Source: Longilinea sp035560795
GTDB lineage: Bacteria > Chloroflexota > Anaerolineae > Anaerolineales > Anaerolineaceae
DNA: 64,000 nt
Assembly: GCA_035560795.1 (NCBI GenBank)
Contig: DATMYV010000012.1
Coordinates: forward strand, 62,001-126,000
Direction of reading: 5' to 3'
In this document: positions 43,740 through 52,284 of the stretch, piece after piece
Layout: each line of letters begins with the position of its first letter
Numbering within the stretch: position 1 is the first letter of the stretch
Translations under genes and position numbers: made by a program
Notes under the pieces: model-generated
The model's database searches: none
What the model was told of the DNA's origin: nothing
Seen by the model: only the letters and a program-made list of their open reading frames with translations

Positions 43740-44956
43740 TCGTACGCTCCTTTCGTAATCCGTGTGATCCGCAAGCTGTAAAGCGTAGCGGCAAACAGCA
43801 TGATGAAGATCATTACTGCAAAGGCAGTGGCAAGGCCGTAATTTTGTGATTGGAAAATCTGGCGGTATGCATACACCATGACAAACTCGGTGGCACCCGG
43901 CGTGTTTGCGCCGGTTTGCGGACCTCCAGCAGTAATCGCAAAGGCCGTGCCAAACATTTGAAACGCAGTAATGGATGTCAGCACCATGGCAGGCAATACT
44001 GCCGGCCGGATAAGCGGCAGGGTGATCGAGCGAATTTTATGCCACCAAGTCGCACCATCCACATCGGCAGCTTCATACAATTCCACCGGAATGGATTGCA
44101 AGGCGCCCAGGATGACCACCATGACAAACGGGTAAGAGAACCAGGTATCCGCCAAAACGATCACACCAAAGGCTGAGGTTGGGTCATTCAGCCAGACCTT
44201 GGGTGCAATGTTGAATAAGACACCCAATACCTGATTGATCGTGCCCTGTTCGCGGAAAAGGAACTGCCAGATCAGCGCCACCAGGATGGCAACAGAACTA
44301 GCGCCCCAGGGTAAGAAGAGGATGACGCGGAAGAATGTTTTTCCGGGCAGATCGTTGTTATTAAGAATCAGCGCCAGAACGAAACCAATCAGGAAGGTCA
44401 GGGGAACCCGGATGATAACAAACAGCAAGGTCCTGAAAACGACCACAATGAAATCGCCGGTGGTCATCAAGAGCTTAAATGCACCCGAGAAATCAAGTAG
44501 TAAAGCAACCAAAATACCTGCAATCAGCCCGATCAGCCAGATCAATCCTGAGCCGACATCACGGGTTACCTTCTTCCCTTGCCATTTATCCACCTGCCAG
44601 GCAATTATGAGAGGTACAAAGGCGGCGAATATCTTCAACAAAGCCGTCAATGCATCTCCGGTAAACAAGGTTCCTAGCAGATCTTTGTAGTTCTTGTAAA
44701 CCGGATTGGCAACCTTGTATGGACTGCCTAAACCAGTGGGAGCATTTTCTCGAAAAGAAGGCCAGCACAGCGGATCCAGAACGCCGGTCAGGGTAACCGA
44801 ACAATCCGGGTTTGGACGGAATTTGTTGCGGTTGGTGAAGGAAATATAGGTATTTAACAGAATCGGGTAGATGTTAAAAATAAGAATTGCGATAATGGTG
44901 GGCAGCAGAAAGAGGAAAACAGTCAGGGTCTTTTTTCGTCCAGACCAGACATTCAT
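43736..44956 (-). CDS. malF: Maltodextrin-type ABC transporter permease (MalF-like)
   Basis: 406 residues. Beyond the usual permease core it has an extra N-terminal part with two more membrane helices (about 102-165) before the core, comparable to MalF proteins with extra spans. The EAA loop is ELYEAADVDGATWWHKIRSI. It overlaps malG-like and follows the binding-protein gene by 78 bases that contain a strong hairpin. Confidence 0.92.
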   Translation of the reverse strand: MNVWSGRKKTLTVFLFLLPTIIAILIFNIYPILLNTYISFTNRNKFRPNPDCSVTLTGVLDPLCWPSFRENAPTGLGSPYKVANPVYKNYKDLLGTLFTGDALTALLKIFAAFVPLIIAWQVDKWQGKKVTRDVGSGLIWLIGLIAGILVALLLDFSGAFKLLMTTGDFIVVVFRTLLFVIIRVPLTFLIGFVLALILNNNDLPGKTFFRVILFLPWGASSVAILVALIWQFLFREQGTINQVLGVLFNIAPKVWLNDPTSAFGVIVLADTWFSYPFVMVVILGALQSIPVELYEAADVDGATWWHKIRSITLPLIRPAVLPAMVLTSITAFQMFGTAFAITAGGPQTGANTPGATEFVMVYAYRQIFQSQNYGLATAFAVMIFIMLFAATLYSLRITRITKGAYE

Positions 44957-44990
44957 TTCGCCCTCCTTTTTCGAGATGATGGGGAAAAGT

Positions 44991-45019
44991 TGGGAGGACT
45001 GTTTTGGACAGTCCTCCCA
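44991..45019 (-). terminator. Strong hairpin between binding-protein and permease genes
   Basis: A perfect 12-bp stem (TGGGAGGACTGT) with a 5-base loop, followed on the coding strand by ACTTTT. Such hairpins often sit after the binding-protein gene of sugar operons, where they lower permease expression relative to the binding protein. Confidence 0.8.
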
Positions 45020-45034
45020 TTTCGATCAAAAGAT

Positions 45035-46342
45035 TTACTTCATTGCAGCGACGGCGGTTTCAGCAGCCGTCTGAGCATCTGCCATGGCAGCTTCCGGAGT
45101 CTGAGCGCCAGTCCAGATGGCTGCGGAGGCCTTGCCTACCGGATCCCACTGCGCGGAAGAGAAGGGCGAGGGGGACATCGGGATACCCAGGTTCAGGGCA
45201 GCGCCGAAGCCAACGACAGCGGCCAACGAAGCGACTTCGGGGTCCTTCAGCGCAGCAGTTACCGCCGGGATGGTCTTATTGACCAGGGCGATTTTCTTCT
45301 GCACTTCAGCGGAGGTGAAGTACTTCATAATATCCAGAGCAACTTCAGCATTGCCGCGATCAACAGCGTTCTTGGTCATCAACAAAGCCTTGATGCCGAC
45401 GAAGGGGCGGCCGAAGGGGAGAATTCCGTAATCGACTTTGTCTTCTTCAACGCCGGCGATCGCCCAGGGGCCAGTCCACCACATGCCAACCTTGCCAGCG
45501 GCGAGGTCTGCCTTGCAGATATCATAGCTGTTTTCCTTCAGCGAAACCTTGGACAAAGCCAACAGGAAATTGGCAGCCTTGATCGCTTCGGGGGAATTCA
45601 GGTTGACAGTGCCGTCTTCGCTGATGTAGGAAGGAACGCCTTCACCAAAGAAGATAGGGGCCATGTGGTAAGCATCGCTGCCGCCAAATGCCTGGTTGCA
45701 GATCAATACATTGCCAGTATCCTTCTGGAATTTGGTAGCCTTGGCCAGCAAATCATCGAAGTTCAGCGGATCGGTGGGCAGGTAATCAGCGGTCACAATC
45801 GCTTTGTTGTAGACCAACGCGATGCCTTCCTGTGATTCAGGAAGACCCCAGATCTTGCCGCTCCACTGCACGCCAGCGACCGCAGCCGGTTCGTACGTGC
45901 TGGTCAGGAAATCGGCGGTGACGCCGAGGTCATCCAGGGCAACAATGTTGCCAACCAGCGCCTGAGCGCCAATCTGGTCATTCGCCCAGCCGATGATGTC
46001 GGGACCTTCGCCAGCAGGGATCGCAACCTTGAGGGCGTTGGAAACATCTTCAGGCTTCGAAAGGTCGATGATGACGCCAGGGTGGGCAGTTTCATAGTCT
46101 TTGAAAGCTGCGGCGATGGCATCCAAATACTTGCCATCCCATTGGTGCCAGATCTTGATTGTTACTGCTTCAGGTGCAGCAGTCGCCTCGGGAGCTTTAG
46201 TAGCCTCGGGGGCCTTGGTGGCTTCGGGAGCCTTGGTCGGCTCGACGGGTGCCGTTGTCGCAGTCGCTGCGGGGGCGCAGGCGGCCAGGACGAAAACGGC
46301 GATCAGAATGAAACTGATCAGGGTTAGAAACTTTTTCGACAT
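45035..46342 (-). CDS. malE: Sugar-binding lipoprotein of a CUT1 ABC transporter (MalE-like)
   Basis: 435 residues, lipobox LAAC with Cys22. A tandem TKAPEA linker (about residues 35-58) separates the anchor from the binding domain. The domain has IKIWHQWDGKYLDAIAAAF, GPDIIGWANDQIG, GKIWGLPESQEGIALVYNK and KVGMWWTGPWA, as in maltose/maltodextrin binding proteins. It presents oligosaccharide to the MalF/MalG-like permeases. GGAGA lies 6 bases before the ATG. Confidence 0.93.
   Translation of the reverse strand: MSKKFLTLISFILIAVFVLAACAPAATATTAPVEPTKAPEATKAPEATKAPEATAAPEAVTIKIWHQWDGKYLDAIAAAFKDYETAHPGVIIDLSKPEDVSNALKVAIPAGEGPDIIGWANDQIGAQALVGNIVALDDLGVTADFLTSTYEPAAVAGVQWSGKIWGLPESQEGIALVYNKAIVTADYLPTDPLNFDDLLAKATKFQKDTGNVLICNQAFGGSDAYHMAPIFFGEGVPSYISEDGTVNLNSPEAIKAANFLLALSKVSLKENSYDICKADLAAGKVGMWWTGPWAIAGVEEDKVDYGILPFGRPFVGIKALLMTKNAVDRGNAEVALDIMKYFTSAEVQKKIALVNKTIPAVTAALKDPEVASLAAVVGFGAALNLGIPMSPSPFSSAQWDPVGKASAAIWTGAQTPEAAMADAQTAAETAVAAMK
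46167..46238 (-). repeat. Tandem 18-bp repeat encoding the MalE linker
   Basis: Three close copies of 18 bp (46185-46202, 46203-46220, 46221-46238) plus one diverged copy (46167-46184). They encode EATKAP units in the lipoprotein linker. Copy number may vary between strains through slippage. Confidence 0.85.
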
Positions 46343-46385
46343 CTCTTTTCTCCTATCCTAATAACTTGAGCATCGATTCGTATCC

Positions 46386-46401
46386 GGATGGACTTCCATC
46401 C
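46386..46401. promoter_or_regulatory. Palindrome upstream of the binding-protein gene
   Basis: GGATGG-ACTT-CCATCC, 44 bases before the ATG of the MalE-like gene. It could be an operator or an mRNA hairpin. A strong ribosome-binding-like AAAGGAGG at 46464-46471, just after the ROK stop, has no normal start codon behind it. Confidence 0.4.
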
Positions 46402-46476
46402 AGTAAACGACAACTAAGGAACGACTTCGGAAGTGTATGCAGCCAATGTCTGGTAATTTACCACCTCCTTTATCGA

Positions 46477-47697
46477 TCAGCCATGATCCGCTAATTGATG
46501 TAAAACGATCGAAAGCGCTTGAACTACAGCACCCATAGCGGAAGAGCGCCTGCCAAGCAATGCAGAGGTAATGCGCACCGATCTGGAAGCGGGTAAAAGA
46601 CTCCGCTCATGCACCGTTTGGCGAATTGGCTCAAGCAATAAATCGCCAATTTGTGCTACGCCTCCGCCGACAACCACCATACTCGGATTGAAAAGATTCA
46701 CCAGGCTGGCTAAAGCAGTGCCCAGGTGCACACCTGCTTCGGAAACAATCTGTTGAGATACCAGATCCCCACGCCGCGCTGCTGCAATTATATCGCGTGA
46801 ACGAATTTTATCCACCGGATTGATCTCAGATAGGATGGTGCGCCGGCCATTTCTCACTTCCCGAATGGCCTGATCGGAAATAGCACGTCCGCCTGCCAAT
46901 GCTTCAAGGCATCCGCGATTGCCGCAGGAACAAATGGGGCCGTTTTCATCTATGGTAATATGTCCGATTTCGCCAGCTGAGCCGGAAGCGCCGCGAAGGA
47001 TTTGTCCGTCCAGCAAAAGTCCCGCGCCGATTCCGGTACCGACTTTGATGTAAGCCAGGTTCCGTTCACCCCGTCCAGCACCATAAGCCCATTCACCAAT
47101 GGCACCCAGTTCTGCGTCATTGCTGAGCGAGACGGGAACGCCAAATCGTGCTTCAAGGTCATCGCGAATCGGATAGCCATCCCATCCAGGCATGATTGGC
47201 GGACCGGATACGCCGCCACCCTCGACCACAGGTCCAGGAACCCCGGCACCAACAGCTGAGATATCCTTGATGGTCAATCCAGCCTCGGACAAAATTTGTT
47301 TTACAAGTGATTCAATGCGCGGAAGACAAACGGATGGGCCATCGTTTATATCAAATGGTTCATCCATCTCGCGCACCACTTTGGCTGAAAAATCAGCGAT
47401 CAGGATCGTGACATGGGTTGCTCCCATATCGATCCCAAGTACATATCCGCGGTCGGGATTAATCTCCAAAACGATCGGACGCCGTCCGCTTGGATAGTGC
47501 GCTTCAATTTCTCGCACCAACCCAGTCAATTGTAAATCTGAAACAATCGTTGTGATGGCTGCGCGAGTCAAATTCATTTGGCGGGATAGTTCAATGCGTG
47601 ATATGCCGCCTGAGGTGAACCGGATCAGGTCCACTACAGCGTGTTTGTTAAGGTTCTTTACATTCTGTTTTGGAAGAGTCCAAAAGAACGTGCTCAA
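46477..47697 (-). CDS. ROK family transcriptional regulator (XylR/NagC/Mlc-like)
   Basis: 406 residues. An N-terminal winged helix (about 12-75: ISRIELSRQMNLTRAAITTI) is followed by an ROK kinase-like domain: GIDMGATHV, VGAGVPGPV, NDAELGAIGEW and GTGIGAG. The zinc site GHITIDENGPICSCGNRGCL is present. Regulators of this type repress sugar uptake genes and release DNA when they bind a sugar or an EIIB protein. It is first in the operon, so it probably controls its own operon. Repeats of ATCAATTG around its promoter are candidate operators. Confidence 0.93.
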   Translation of the reverse strand: MSTFFWTLPKQNVKNLNKHAVVDLIRFTSGGISRIELSRQMNLTRAAITTIVSDLQLTGLVREIEAHYPSGRRPIVLEINPDRGYVLGIDMGATHVTILIADFSAKVVREMDEPFDINDGPSVCLPRIESLVKQILSEAGLTIKDISAVGAGVPGPVVEGGGVSGPPIMPGWDGYPIRDDLEARFGVPVSLSNDAELGAIGEWAYGAGRGERNLAYIKVGTGIGAGLLLDGQILRGASGSAGEIGHITIDENGPICSCGNRGCLEALAGGRAISDQAIREVRNGRRTILSEINPVDKIRSRDIIAAARRGDLVSQQIVSEAGVHLGTALASLVNLFNPSMVVVGGGVAQIGDLLLEPIRQTVHERSLLPASRSVRITSALLGRRSSAMGAVVQALSIVLHQLADHG

Positions 47698-47712
47698 CTA
47701 CCCGCCTCAGTC

Positions 47713-47720
47713 CAATTGAT
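47713..47720. promoter_or_regulatory. Candidate operator half near the ROK transcript start
   Basis: CAATTGAT, next to the expected transcript start. It matches the ten-base palindrome ATCAATTGAT at 47787-47796. Confidence 0.4.
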
Positions 47721-47727
47721 TGCTAGA

Positions 47728-47755
47728 ATTTTAGCACAAGCCACCTATTTGTCAA
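47728..47755 (-). promoter_or_regulatory. Sigma-70 promoter of the ROK-maltodextrin operon
   Basis: On the minus strand, a perfect TTGACA (47750-47755) and TAAAAT (47728-47733) with a 16-base spacer. It lies about 31 bases before the ATG of the ROK gene. Confidence 0.8.
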
Positions 47756-47786
47756 GTCATTTAACATAGAAAGCGGCTGGCTGTAA

Positions 47787-47796
47787 ATCAATTGAT
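47787..47796. promoter_or_regulatory. Candidate ROK operator, ATCAATTGAT
   Basis: A perfect 10-base palindrome about 32 bases upstream of the -35 box. A second copy of its core (CAATTG) sits 76 bases away, near the transcript start. The spacing of about seven helical turns could allow looping. Confidence 0.4.
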
Positions 47797-47873
47797 CGGA
47801 CAAGTGTTGGGATACTTCATCATACACAGTTTTTAGATTAAATCAAAGCCTTTTTGGAGTATTTGTATTATTT

Positions 47874-48587
47874 TTATTGAATTGGCGGCAATGGCGTTGG
47901 CGTCACAACCGGAACTGGTTGAAAGATTATTTCCTGGTAACCCAAGCTGCGCAATAGACGTTCAAGGTAATCTTGTCCATTTTCTACCGCTCGATCGAGT
48001 ATGCCATCAGCGATTGCTGATTTCAAGATTTCGGATTCGGCAGCCTGCCGGGCACGGGTTTCCAGGGTTTCATCTCCATTTGTGAGCAGCCCCTGCTCGC
48101 GGTCATAAACATACGATTTTTCGTTATCAAGCGTGGCAACAAAGATTTCAGGCGATGGCAAACGAACGTGCAATGCGCCATTTTGCATGTAAAGATCACT
48201 CGTCGACATCTTGGAAAGATCCAATCCAGCGATTACACGGCCGTAAGCAATAAACAGCAACCGGTCGCCGAATAAAATTCCAATTTTTTGCCCGGTTTCT
48301 GCCGTAATGACCTTTTCTACGGTGTATTCAATTGTTTCCAGGCGGGCTAATGAGCGTACTTCATGAATAATGGTAACCGGATCCGGTAGGATGGTTGGGG
48401 TCGGATGGAGAAAAGCAGAAACCTGGGTACTCAATCGTTGATTGCTGTCTTCCAATGGATTTAGAACGCGATTGGCGGTTTGTTTTACGAAGAATAGAAC
48501 GAGGAAAAGATAGACAACGAGAATCAGTGCCAGCACGCTAAAGAAGATTGCAAATGGATTTATTTTGCGTTGTGGATCTTGATTCAT
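47874..48587 (-). CDS. DUF4230 family membrane-anchored protein
   Basis: 237 residues. One transmembrane helix (about 12-35) then the DUF4230 domain: RLETIEYTVEKVITAETG and GILFGDRLLFIAYGRVIAGL, followed by LHVRLPSPEIF. It ends in a Pro-rich tail. The family has no established function. The promoter is divergent with the PhnD-like gene and the two share a bidirectional -10 region. Confidence 0.85.
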   Translation of the reverse strand: MNQDPQRKINPFAIFFSVLALILVVYLFLVLFFVKQTANRVLNPLEDSNQRLSTQVSAFLHPTPTILPDPVTIIHEVRSLARLETIEYTVEKVITAETGQKIGILFGDRLLFIAYGRVIAGLDLSKMSTSDLYMQNGALHVRLPSPEIFVATLDNEKSYVYDREQGLLTNGDETLETRARQAAESEILKSAIADGILDRAVENGQDYLERLLRSLGYQEIIFQPVPVVTPTPLPPIQ

Positions 48588-48628
48588 CGGAACTCCTGTT
48601 TCCCGTTCAAACCAGCCTGTATTTATTG

Positions 48629-48657
48629 ATTATAATCATTCTATCTGATTCGGTTCA
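48629..48657 (-). promoter_or_regulatory. Promoter of the DUF4230 gene, with overlapping plus-strand -10
   Basis: On the minus strand, TTGAAC (48652-48657) and TATAAT (48629-48634) with a 17-base spacer. On the plus strand TATAAT reads at 48631-48636, so the two divergent genes may use overlapping -10 boxes and compete. Confidence 0.65.
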
Positions 48658-48695
48658 ACCCGTCAAAAATTGGAGTAGACCTTTTGAGTTCATCG

Positions 48696-49718
48696 ATGAC
48701 CCGTTGGCGGATTCCTTTCCTGATTATATGCATCATTTTTATTCTAAGTCTGGCTGCCTGCCAGGCAAAACCCACGGAACAAAACCAGGCAACCGCCACC
48801 CTCGAACCTACATCCACCCCCACTCCTGAGCCGCTGGGTCGTGAAGGCAATCCGGTCATCCTTGGATTGGTCCCCAGCGAGAGCGCGCCGGATCAGATTG
48901 CACAAGCAGCAGCGCTGGCCGAACAAATCAGCACGGTGGTTGGATTTACGGTAAAGGTCCTTGCCGTAGATGATTACGATCTGCTGCTAAATGAATTACA
49001 GGCGGGCAAAGTTCAACTGGCATTTTTACAACCGATGACCTATATAACAGCCCATCAGAACAACCTGGCAGATGTTGCGTTGCTGACCAACCACTTCGGT
49101 GTTTATTATTACGGCATGCAATTTCTCGCGAACGTTGAAAGTGGATTTGTGCCTTTTTTCGATGCGAAGAATAACGCGAATACCTCGGATGCTGCTACTG
49201 CATTGAGCCAGTTGAACGGGAAAAGAGCCTGTTGGGCAGAAACCAATTCAATTTCAGGCTATATTTTACCGGCCGGCATCCTGGCTGAAAACGGGATTTC
49301 CGTTTCCGAAGGGGCCAGGCTTGTATCTCAAACAGCCATAATCCGCGCGCTGTATATCAAAGGCGTTTGTGACTTCGGTGCCACATTTGCAATCTCTGGA
49401 GATCCGCGCACTTCATCAACGGTGATCAATGATCTGACGGATGTGCGCGAGCGGGTACCGATCCTGTGGCAGAGCGATCCTGTCATCCCCAATTTAAACA
49501 TGTCTTATGCGGCTTCGCTGCCCATGGAAATGCGGGCTCCATTGACCCAGGCATTCCTCGACATGGTCCGGACAGAAGAGGGAAAATCCTTACTTTCCGC
49601 GGCCACAGGCGATTATGAAATCAGGGATTTACGGGAAGTGGATGATTCGGTTTATGATCCTTTGCGTGACGCTGTGGATGCCCTCGGATTTGACATCTAT
49701 ACCGCATTGGGTAAATAA
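48696..49718 (+). CDS. PhnD-type substrate-binding lipoprotein
   Basis: 340 residues from ATG 48696. Lipobox LAAC with Cys22 and a Thr/Pro linker. The binding domain matches the phosphate/phosphite/phosphonate group: VILGLVPSESAPDQIAQAAA, AGKVQLAFLQPMTYI, GKRACWAETNSISGYI and the late MSYAASLPMEMR. This group binds phosphonates, phosphite or other small anions, and some members detect signals rather than feed a transporter. No phnC or phnE is nearby, so it is an orphan here. An upstream TTG start (48684) is less likely. Confidence 0.88.
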   Translation: MTRWRIPFLIICIIFILSLAACQAKPTEQNQATATLEPTSTPTPEPLGREGNPVILGLVPSESAPDQIAQAAALAEQISTVVGFTVKVLAVDDYDLLLNELQAGKVQLAFLQPMTYITAHQNNLADVALLTNHFGVYYYGMQFLANVESGFVPFFDAKNNANTSDAATALSQLNGKRACWAETNSISGYILPAGILAENGISVSEGARLVSQTAIIRALYIKGVCDFGATFAISGDPRTSSTVINDLTDVRERVPILWQSDPVIPNLNMSYAASLPMEMRAPLTQAFLDMVRTEEGKSLLSAATGDYEIRDLREVDDSVYDPLRDAVDALGFDIYTALGK

Positions 49719-49754
49719 AACAATTTCTATGAATTGACCAGGTAGAAATCCCTA

Positions 49755-50420
49755 GTGATTCGAAAAACATTCCAAATGGTTTTACGCATGCTTTTTCTTC
49801 TTCTGGCTGCTGGAATGATCGCCTTTGGTTTACCGCGCCTGGTTTCAGAACTTTACGCCTTGAAGCGAATTGTCAATCCGTCGACCATGTCAGAACGGCC
49901 GGTTGCCATTATTTTCGGGGCAGGTTTGCAACGAGATGGCTCGCCAACGGAAGTTCTGCGCGATCGGGTTGCGACGGGCGCTGACCTGTATTTCTCGGGT
50001 AAGGTCAAGAAACTCTTGATGAGCGGTGACAATCGTTTCGAAAATTATAATGAACCAGGGGCCATGCGTGCTTATGCGCTCGAATTGGGCGTGCCAGACG
50101 GCGATATCATCCTGGACTATGCCGGGCGGCGTACTTACGATACCTGCTATCGTGCCAAAGCGATTTTCGGCATCCAACAAGCGGTGCTGGTCACACAACG
50201 ATTTCATTTGCCGCGTGCGCTTGTCATCTGTAATGGTTTAGGCCTGGACGGCGTCGGTGTCTCGGCAGACCGGCGTACCTACCATCAATATGCCCAGAAC
50301 TTCTGGAATTTGCGCGAATTTCCGGCCACATTAATGGCGTTTGTTGATACCTTCATTACCAGGCCGCTGCCCGTTCAGGGCAATAAAGAAAAAATATTCC
50401 CCGATCATCCAGACGAATAA
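49755..50420 (+). CDS. SanA/YdcF-like DUF218 membrane protein
   Basis: 221 residues with one N-terminal membrane helix (about 8-30). The DUF218 domain has AIIFGAGLQRDGSPTEVLRD, LMSGDNRFENYNEPGAM, and VTQRFHLPRALVIC. SanA in E. coli affects envelope barrier function. The domain may bind a nucleotide or sugar phosphate. The start is taken as GTG at 49755, with in-frame ATGs at 49776 and 49788 as alternatives. Confidence 0.82.
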   Translation: MIRKTFQMVLRMLFLLLAAGMIAFGLPRLVSELYALKRIVNPSTMSERPVAIIFGAGLQRDGSPTEVLRDRVATGADLYFSGKVKKLLMSGDNRFENYNEPGAMRAYALELGVPDGDIILDYAGRRTYDTCYRAKAIFGIQQAVLVTQRFHLPRALVICNGLGLDGVGVSADRRTYHQYAQNFWNLREFPATLMAFVDTFITRPLPVQGNKEKIFPDHPDE

Positions 50421-50481
50421 CACAAAGATGGCTTAAATCGGGTATGCTTTTTGCAACAAGAATTAGGATAAAGGCTTGCCA

Positions 50482-51087
50482 ATGGCAGTTGAAACCATGA
50501 ACCGCGAAAAAGCTCTGGCCATCGTTAAACATTACATCCAGAACAATAATTTGATCAACCACATGCTGGCTGTGGAGGCCGCCATGCGGTTTTACGCTCT
50601 ACATCTTGGGCAAGATCCTGAGGTATGGGGTAATACAGGATTGCTGCACGATTTTGATTGGGAAATCAACCCCACTCTCGACAATCATGCCATTGCCGGG
50701 GCACCGATCCTGCGGGAAAATGGTGTTTCTGAAGAAATAATCCTGTCAATTTTGTCCCATGCCAGCAACAGCGGCGTGCCCCGCGACACCTTGCTTGCCA
50801 AGGGTCTTTACGCATGTGATGAATTAACCGGCCTGATTACCGCCGTGGCATTGGTTCGTCCGTCGCGCTCGCTTTACGATCTGACTGCCGGTTCCGTGAA
50901 AAAGAAATGGAAAGACCGTGCCTTCGCTGCTGGTGTCAACAGGGAAGAGATCGAGTCTGCTGCCGCCGATTTTGGCGTTGAACTATGGCAGCACGTCGAT
51001 AATATTATCCTGGCTATGCGCAGTATTGCACCGCAACTTGGCCTGGAGGGGTTTCTTAGCCCAAATGGTTTGCCTCTCGATCAGTAA
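50482..51087 (+). CDS. HD domain protein, putative phosphohydrolase
   Basis: 201 residues from ATG 50482 (AAGG upstream). The HD metal site reads HMLAVEAAM, GLLHDFDWE, SHASNSG and CDELTGL, the H...HD...D layout. Such small HD proteins hydrolyse nucleotides or phosphoesters; the substrate is unknown. It is 30 bases before the next gene, and the two are likely cotranscribed. Confidence 0.88.
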   Translation: MAVETMNREKALAIVKHYIQNNNLINHMLAVEAAMRFYALHLGQDPEVWGNTGLLHDFDWEINPTLDNHAIAGAPILRENGVSEEIILSILSHASNSGVPRDTLLAKGLYACDELTGLITAVALVRPSRSLYDLTAGSVKKKWKDRAFAAGVNREEIESAAADFGVELWQHVDNIILAMRSIAPQLGLEGFLSPNGLPLDQ

Positions 51088-51117
51088 TACCAACGCACTC
51101 AGATAGGAGAAATTTGC

Positions 51118-52224
51118 ATGTCTCTTCAAGGAAAAGGGTATTTTATTTGGAAGCTGCCCAAGTGCGAAAACGCCAATCCAACTGCGATTGCCAGATTGGC
51201 GCGTTCTGCAAATCTTACACATGTTCTCATCAAAATTGCCGACGGCATTTTTAAGTACAATGTGGATAAATCGACTCTCTATGATTACGTGCCGCCTGTC
51301 GTTTCTGAGTTGAAAAAACACGGAATTCAAGTGTGGGGCTGGCATTATATTTATGGAATGGATCCGCAAGGCGAAGCCCGCATCGCCATTCAACGCGTGA
51401 AAGATCTCGGTTTGGACGGCTATGTGATTGACGCTGAGTCCGAGTTTAAAATTGCTGGACGGGCAACTGCCGCACGAACATTCATGGCAAAAATCCGTTC
51501 GGAATTGTCGTCTGTCCCAATCGCTCTTAGTTCGTTCCGTTACCCATCCTATCATCCGCAGTTTCCCTGGAAGGAATTTCTCAACCAGTGCGACCTCAAT
51601 ATGCCGCAGGTGTACTGGGAAAAAGCCCATAACCCCGCTTCCCAGTTGGTACGCGTCGTCAAAGAGTTCCAGGGTATGACCCCCTACCGGCCGTTGATCC
51701 CGACCGGGGCAGCCTACGGTGCTGGTACCTGGCATCCGACAGCCGAGGATATTGTAGAATTCCTCGATAAGGTTCAAGCGCTTAAAATTCCAGCGGCCAA
51801 TTTTTACAGTTGGGATGAATCGCGTGGCCGTTTTCCGGATTTGTGGAAAGCTGCCTATGATTATCCCTGGGGCGTCCTTCCTCCTGAACCTGTAGCAGAT
51901 ATCGCCGATCAATTGGTGGATGCCTGGAACAGCCATGACATCGAACAGATCGCCAGCCATTATACAGCCAACGCTGCTCACATAACCAGTGCCCGCACCG
52001 TTCATGGCATCCTCTCCATCAGAGCCTGGTACGGCGCCTTTCTCAGGACCATTCTCCCGAACGGACGCTTTCAACGCACAGGCCTGACCGGCACTGGAAA
52101 CAATCGCCACCTGAGTTGGACCGCCACCAGCGAAAATGGCAAAGTTCTAGACGGTGTCGATACGCTGGGTTTACTGGATGGAAAAATTATTTACCATTAC
52201 ACCAGCTTCACAGTGACAAAATAA
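51118..52224 (+). CDS. TIM-barrel glycosidase-like domain fused to an NTF2-like domain
   Basis: 368 residues, no signal peptide. Residues 1-250 look like a glycoside hydrolase barrel related to GH25 and putative glycosidases: HVLIKIADG, GIQVWGWHYIYG, YVIDAESEF with acidic Asp105 and Glu107, and NMPQVYWEKA. Residues of about 258-368 resemble an NTF2/SnoaL fold (LVDAWNSHDIEQIASHYTAN, AWYGAFL). The pairing of a barrel with an NTF2 domain in the cytoplasm is unusual. AGGAGA lies before the ATG. Substrate and activity are unknown. Confidence 0.65.
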   Translation: MSLQGKGYFIWKLPKCENANPTAIARLARSANLTHVLIKIADGIFKYNVDKSTLYDYVPPVVSELKKHGIQVWGWHYIYGMDPQGEARIAIQRVKDLGLDGYVIDAESEFKIAGRATAARTFMAKIRSELSSVPIALSSFRYPSYHPQFPWKEFLNQCDLNMPQVYWEKAHNPASQLVRVVKEFQGMTPYRPLIPTGAAYGAGTWHPTAEDIVEFLDKVQALKIPAANFYSWDESRGRFPDLWKAAYDYPWGVLPPEPVADIADQLVDAWNSHDIEQIASHYTANAAHITSARTVHGILSIRAWYGAFLRTILPNGRFQRTGLTGTGNNRHLSWTATSENGKVLDGVDTLGLLDGKIIYHYTSFTVTK

Positions 52225-52236
52225 GGCACAACTCCA

Positions 52237-52269
52237 AAAAAAGGCGTTTCAAATAGAAACGCCTTTTTT
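52237..52269. terminator. Bidirectional terminator between convergent genes
   Basis: A 13-bp stem (AAAAAAGGCGTTT with its complement) around a 7-base loop, with A and T runs on either side. It lies between the TIM-barrel gene and gyrA. Confidence 0.92.
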
Positions 52270-52284
52270 GATAAATAACTTTTG

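Noticed and set aside
44235..44690. A 151-codon open frame antisense to malF-like
   Set aside because: It mirrors the membrane permease codons, as shown by runs of Lys, Arg and Thr. The malF-like frame is certain.
44990..45835. A 281-codon open frame antisense to the sugar-binding lipoprotein gene
   Set aside because: The opposite strand encodes a clear MalE-like lipoprotein with signal and binding-domain motifs. The antisense product resembles nothing and has no ribosome-binding site.
46167..46238. CRISPR or satellite repeat
   Set aside because: The repeat units are contiguous, 18 bp, in frame, and encode the lipoprotein linker; there are no spacers.
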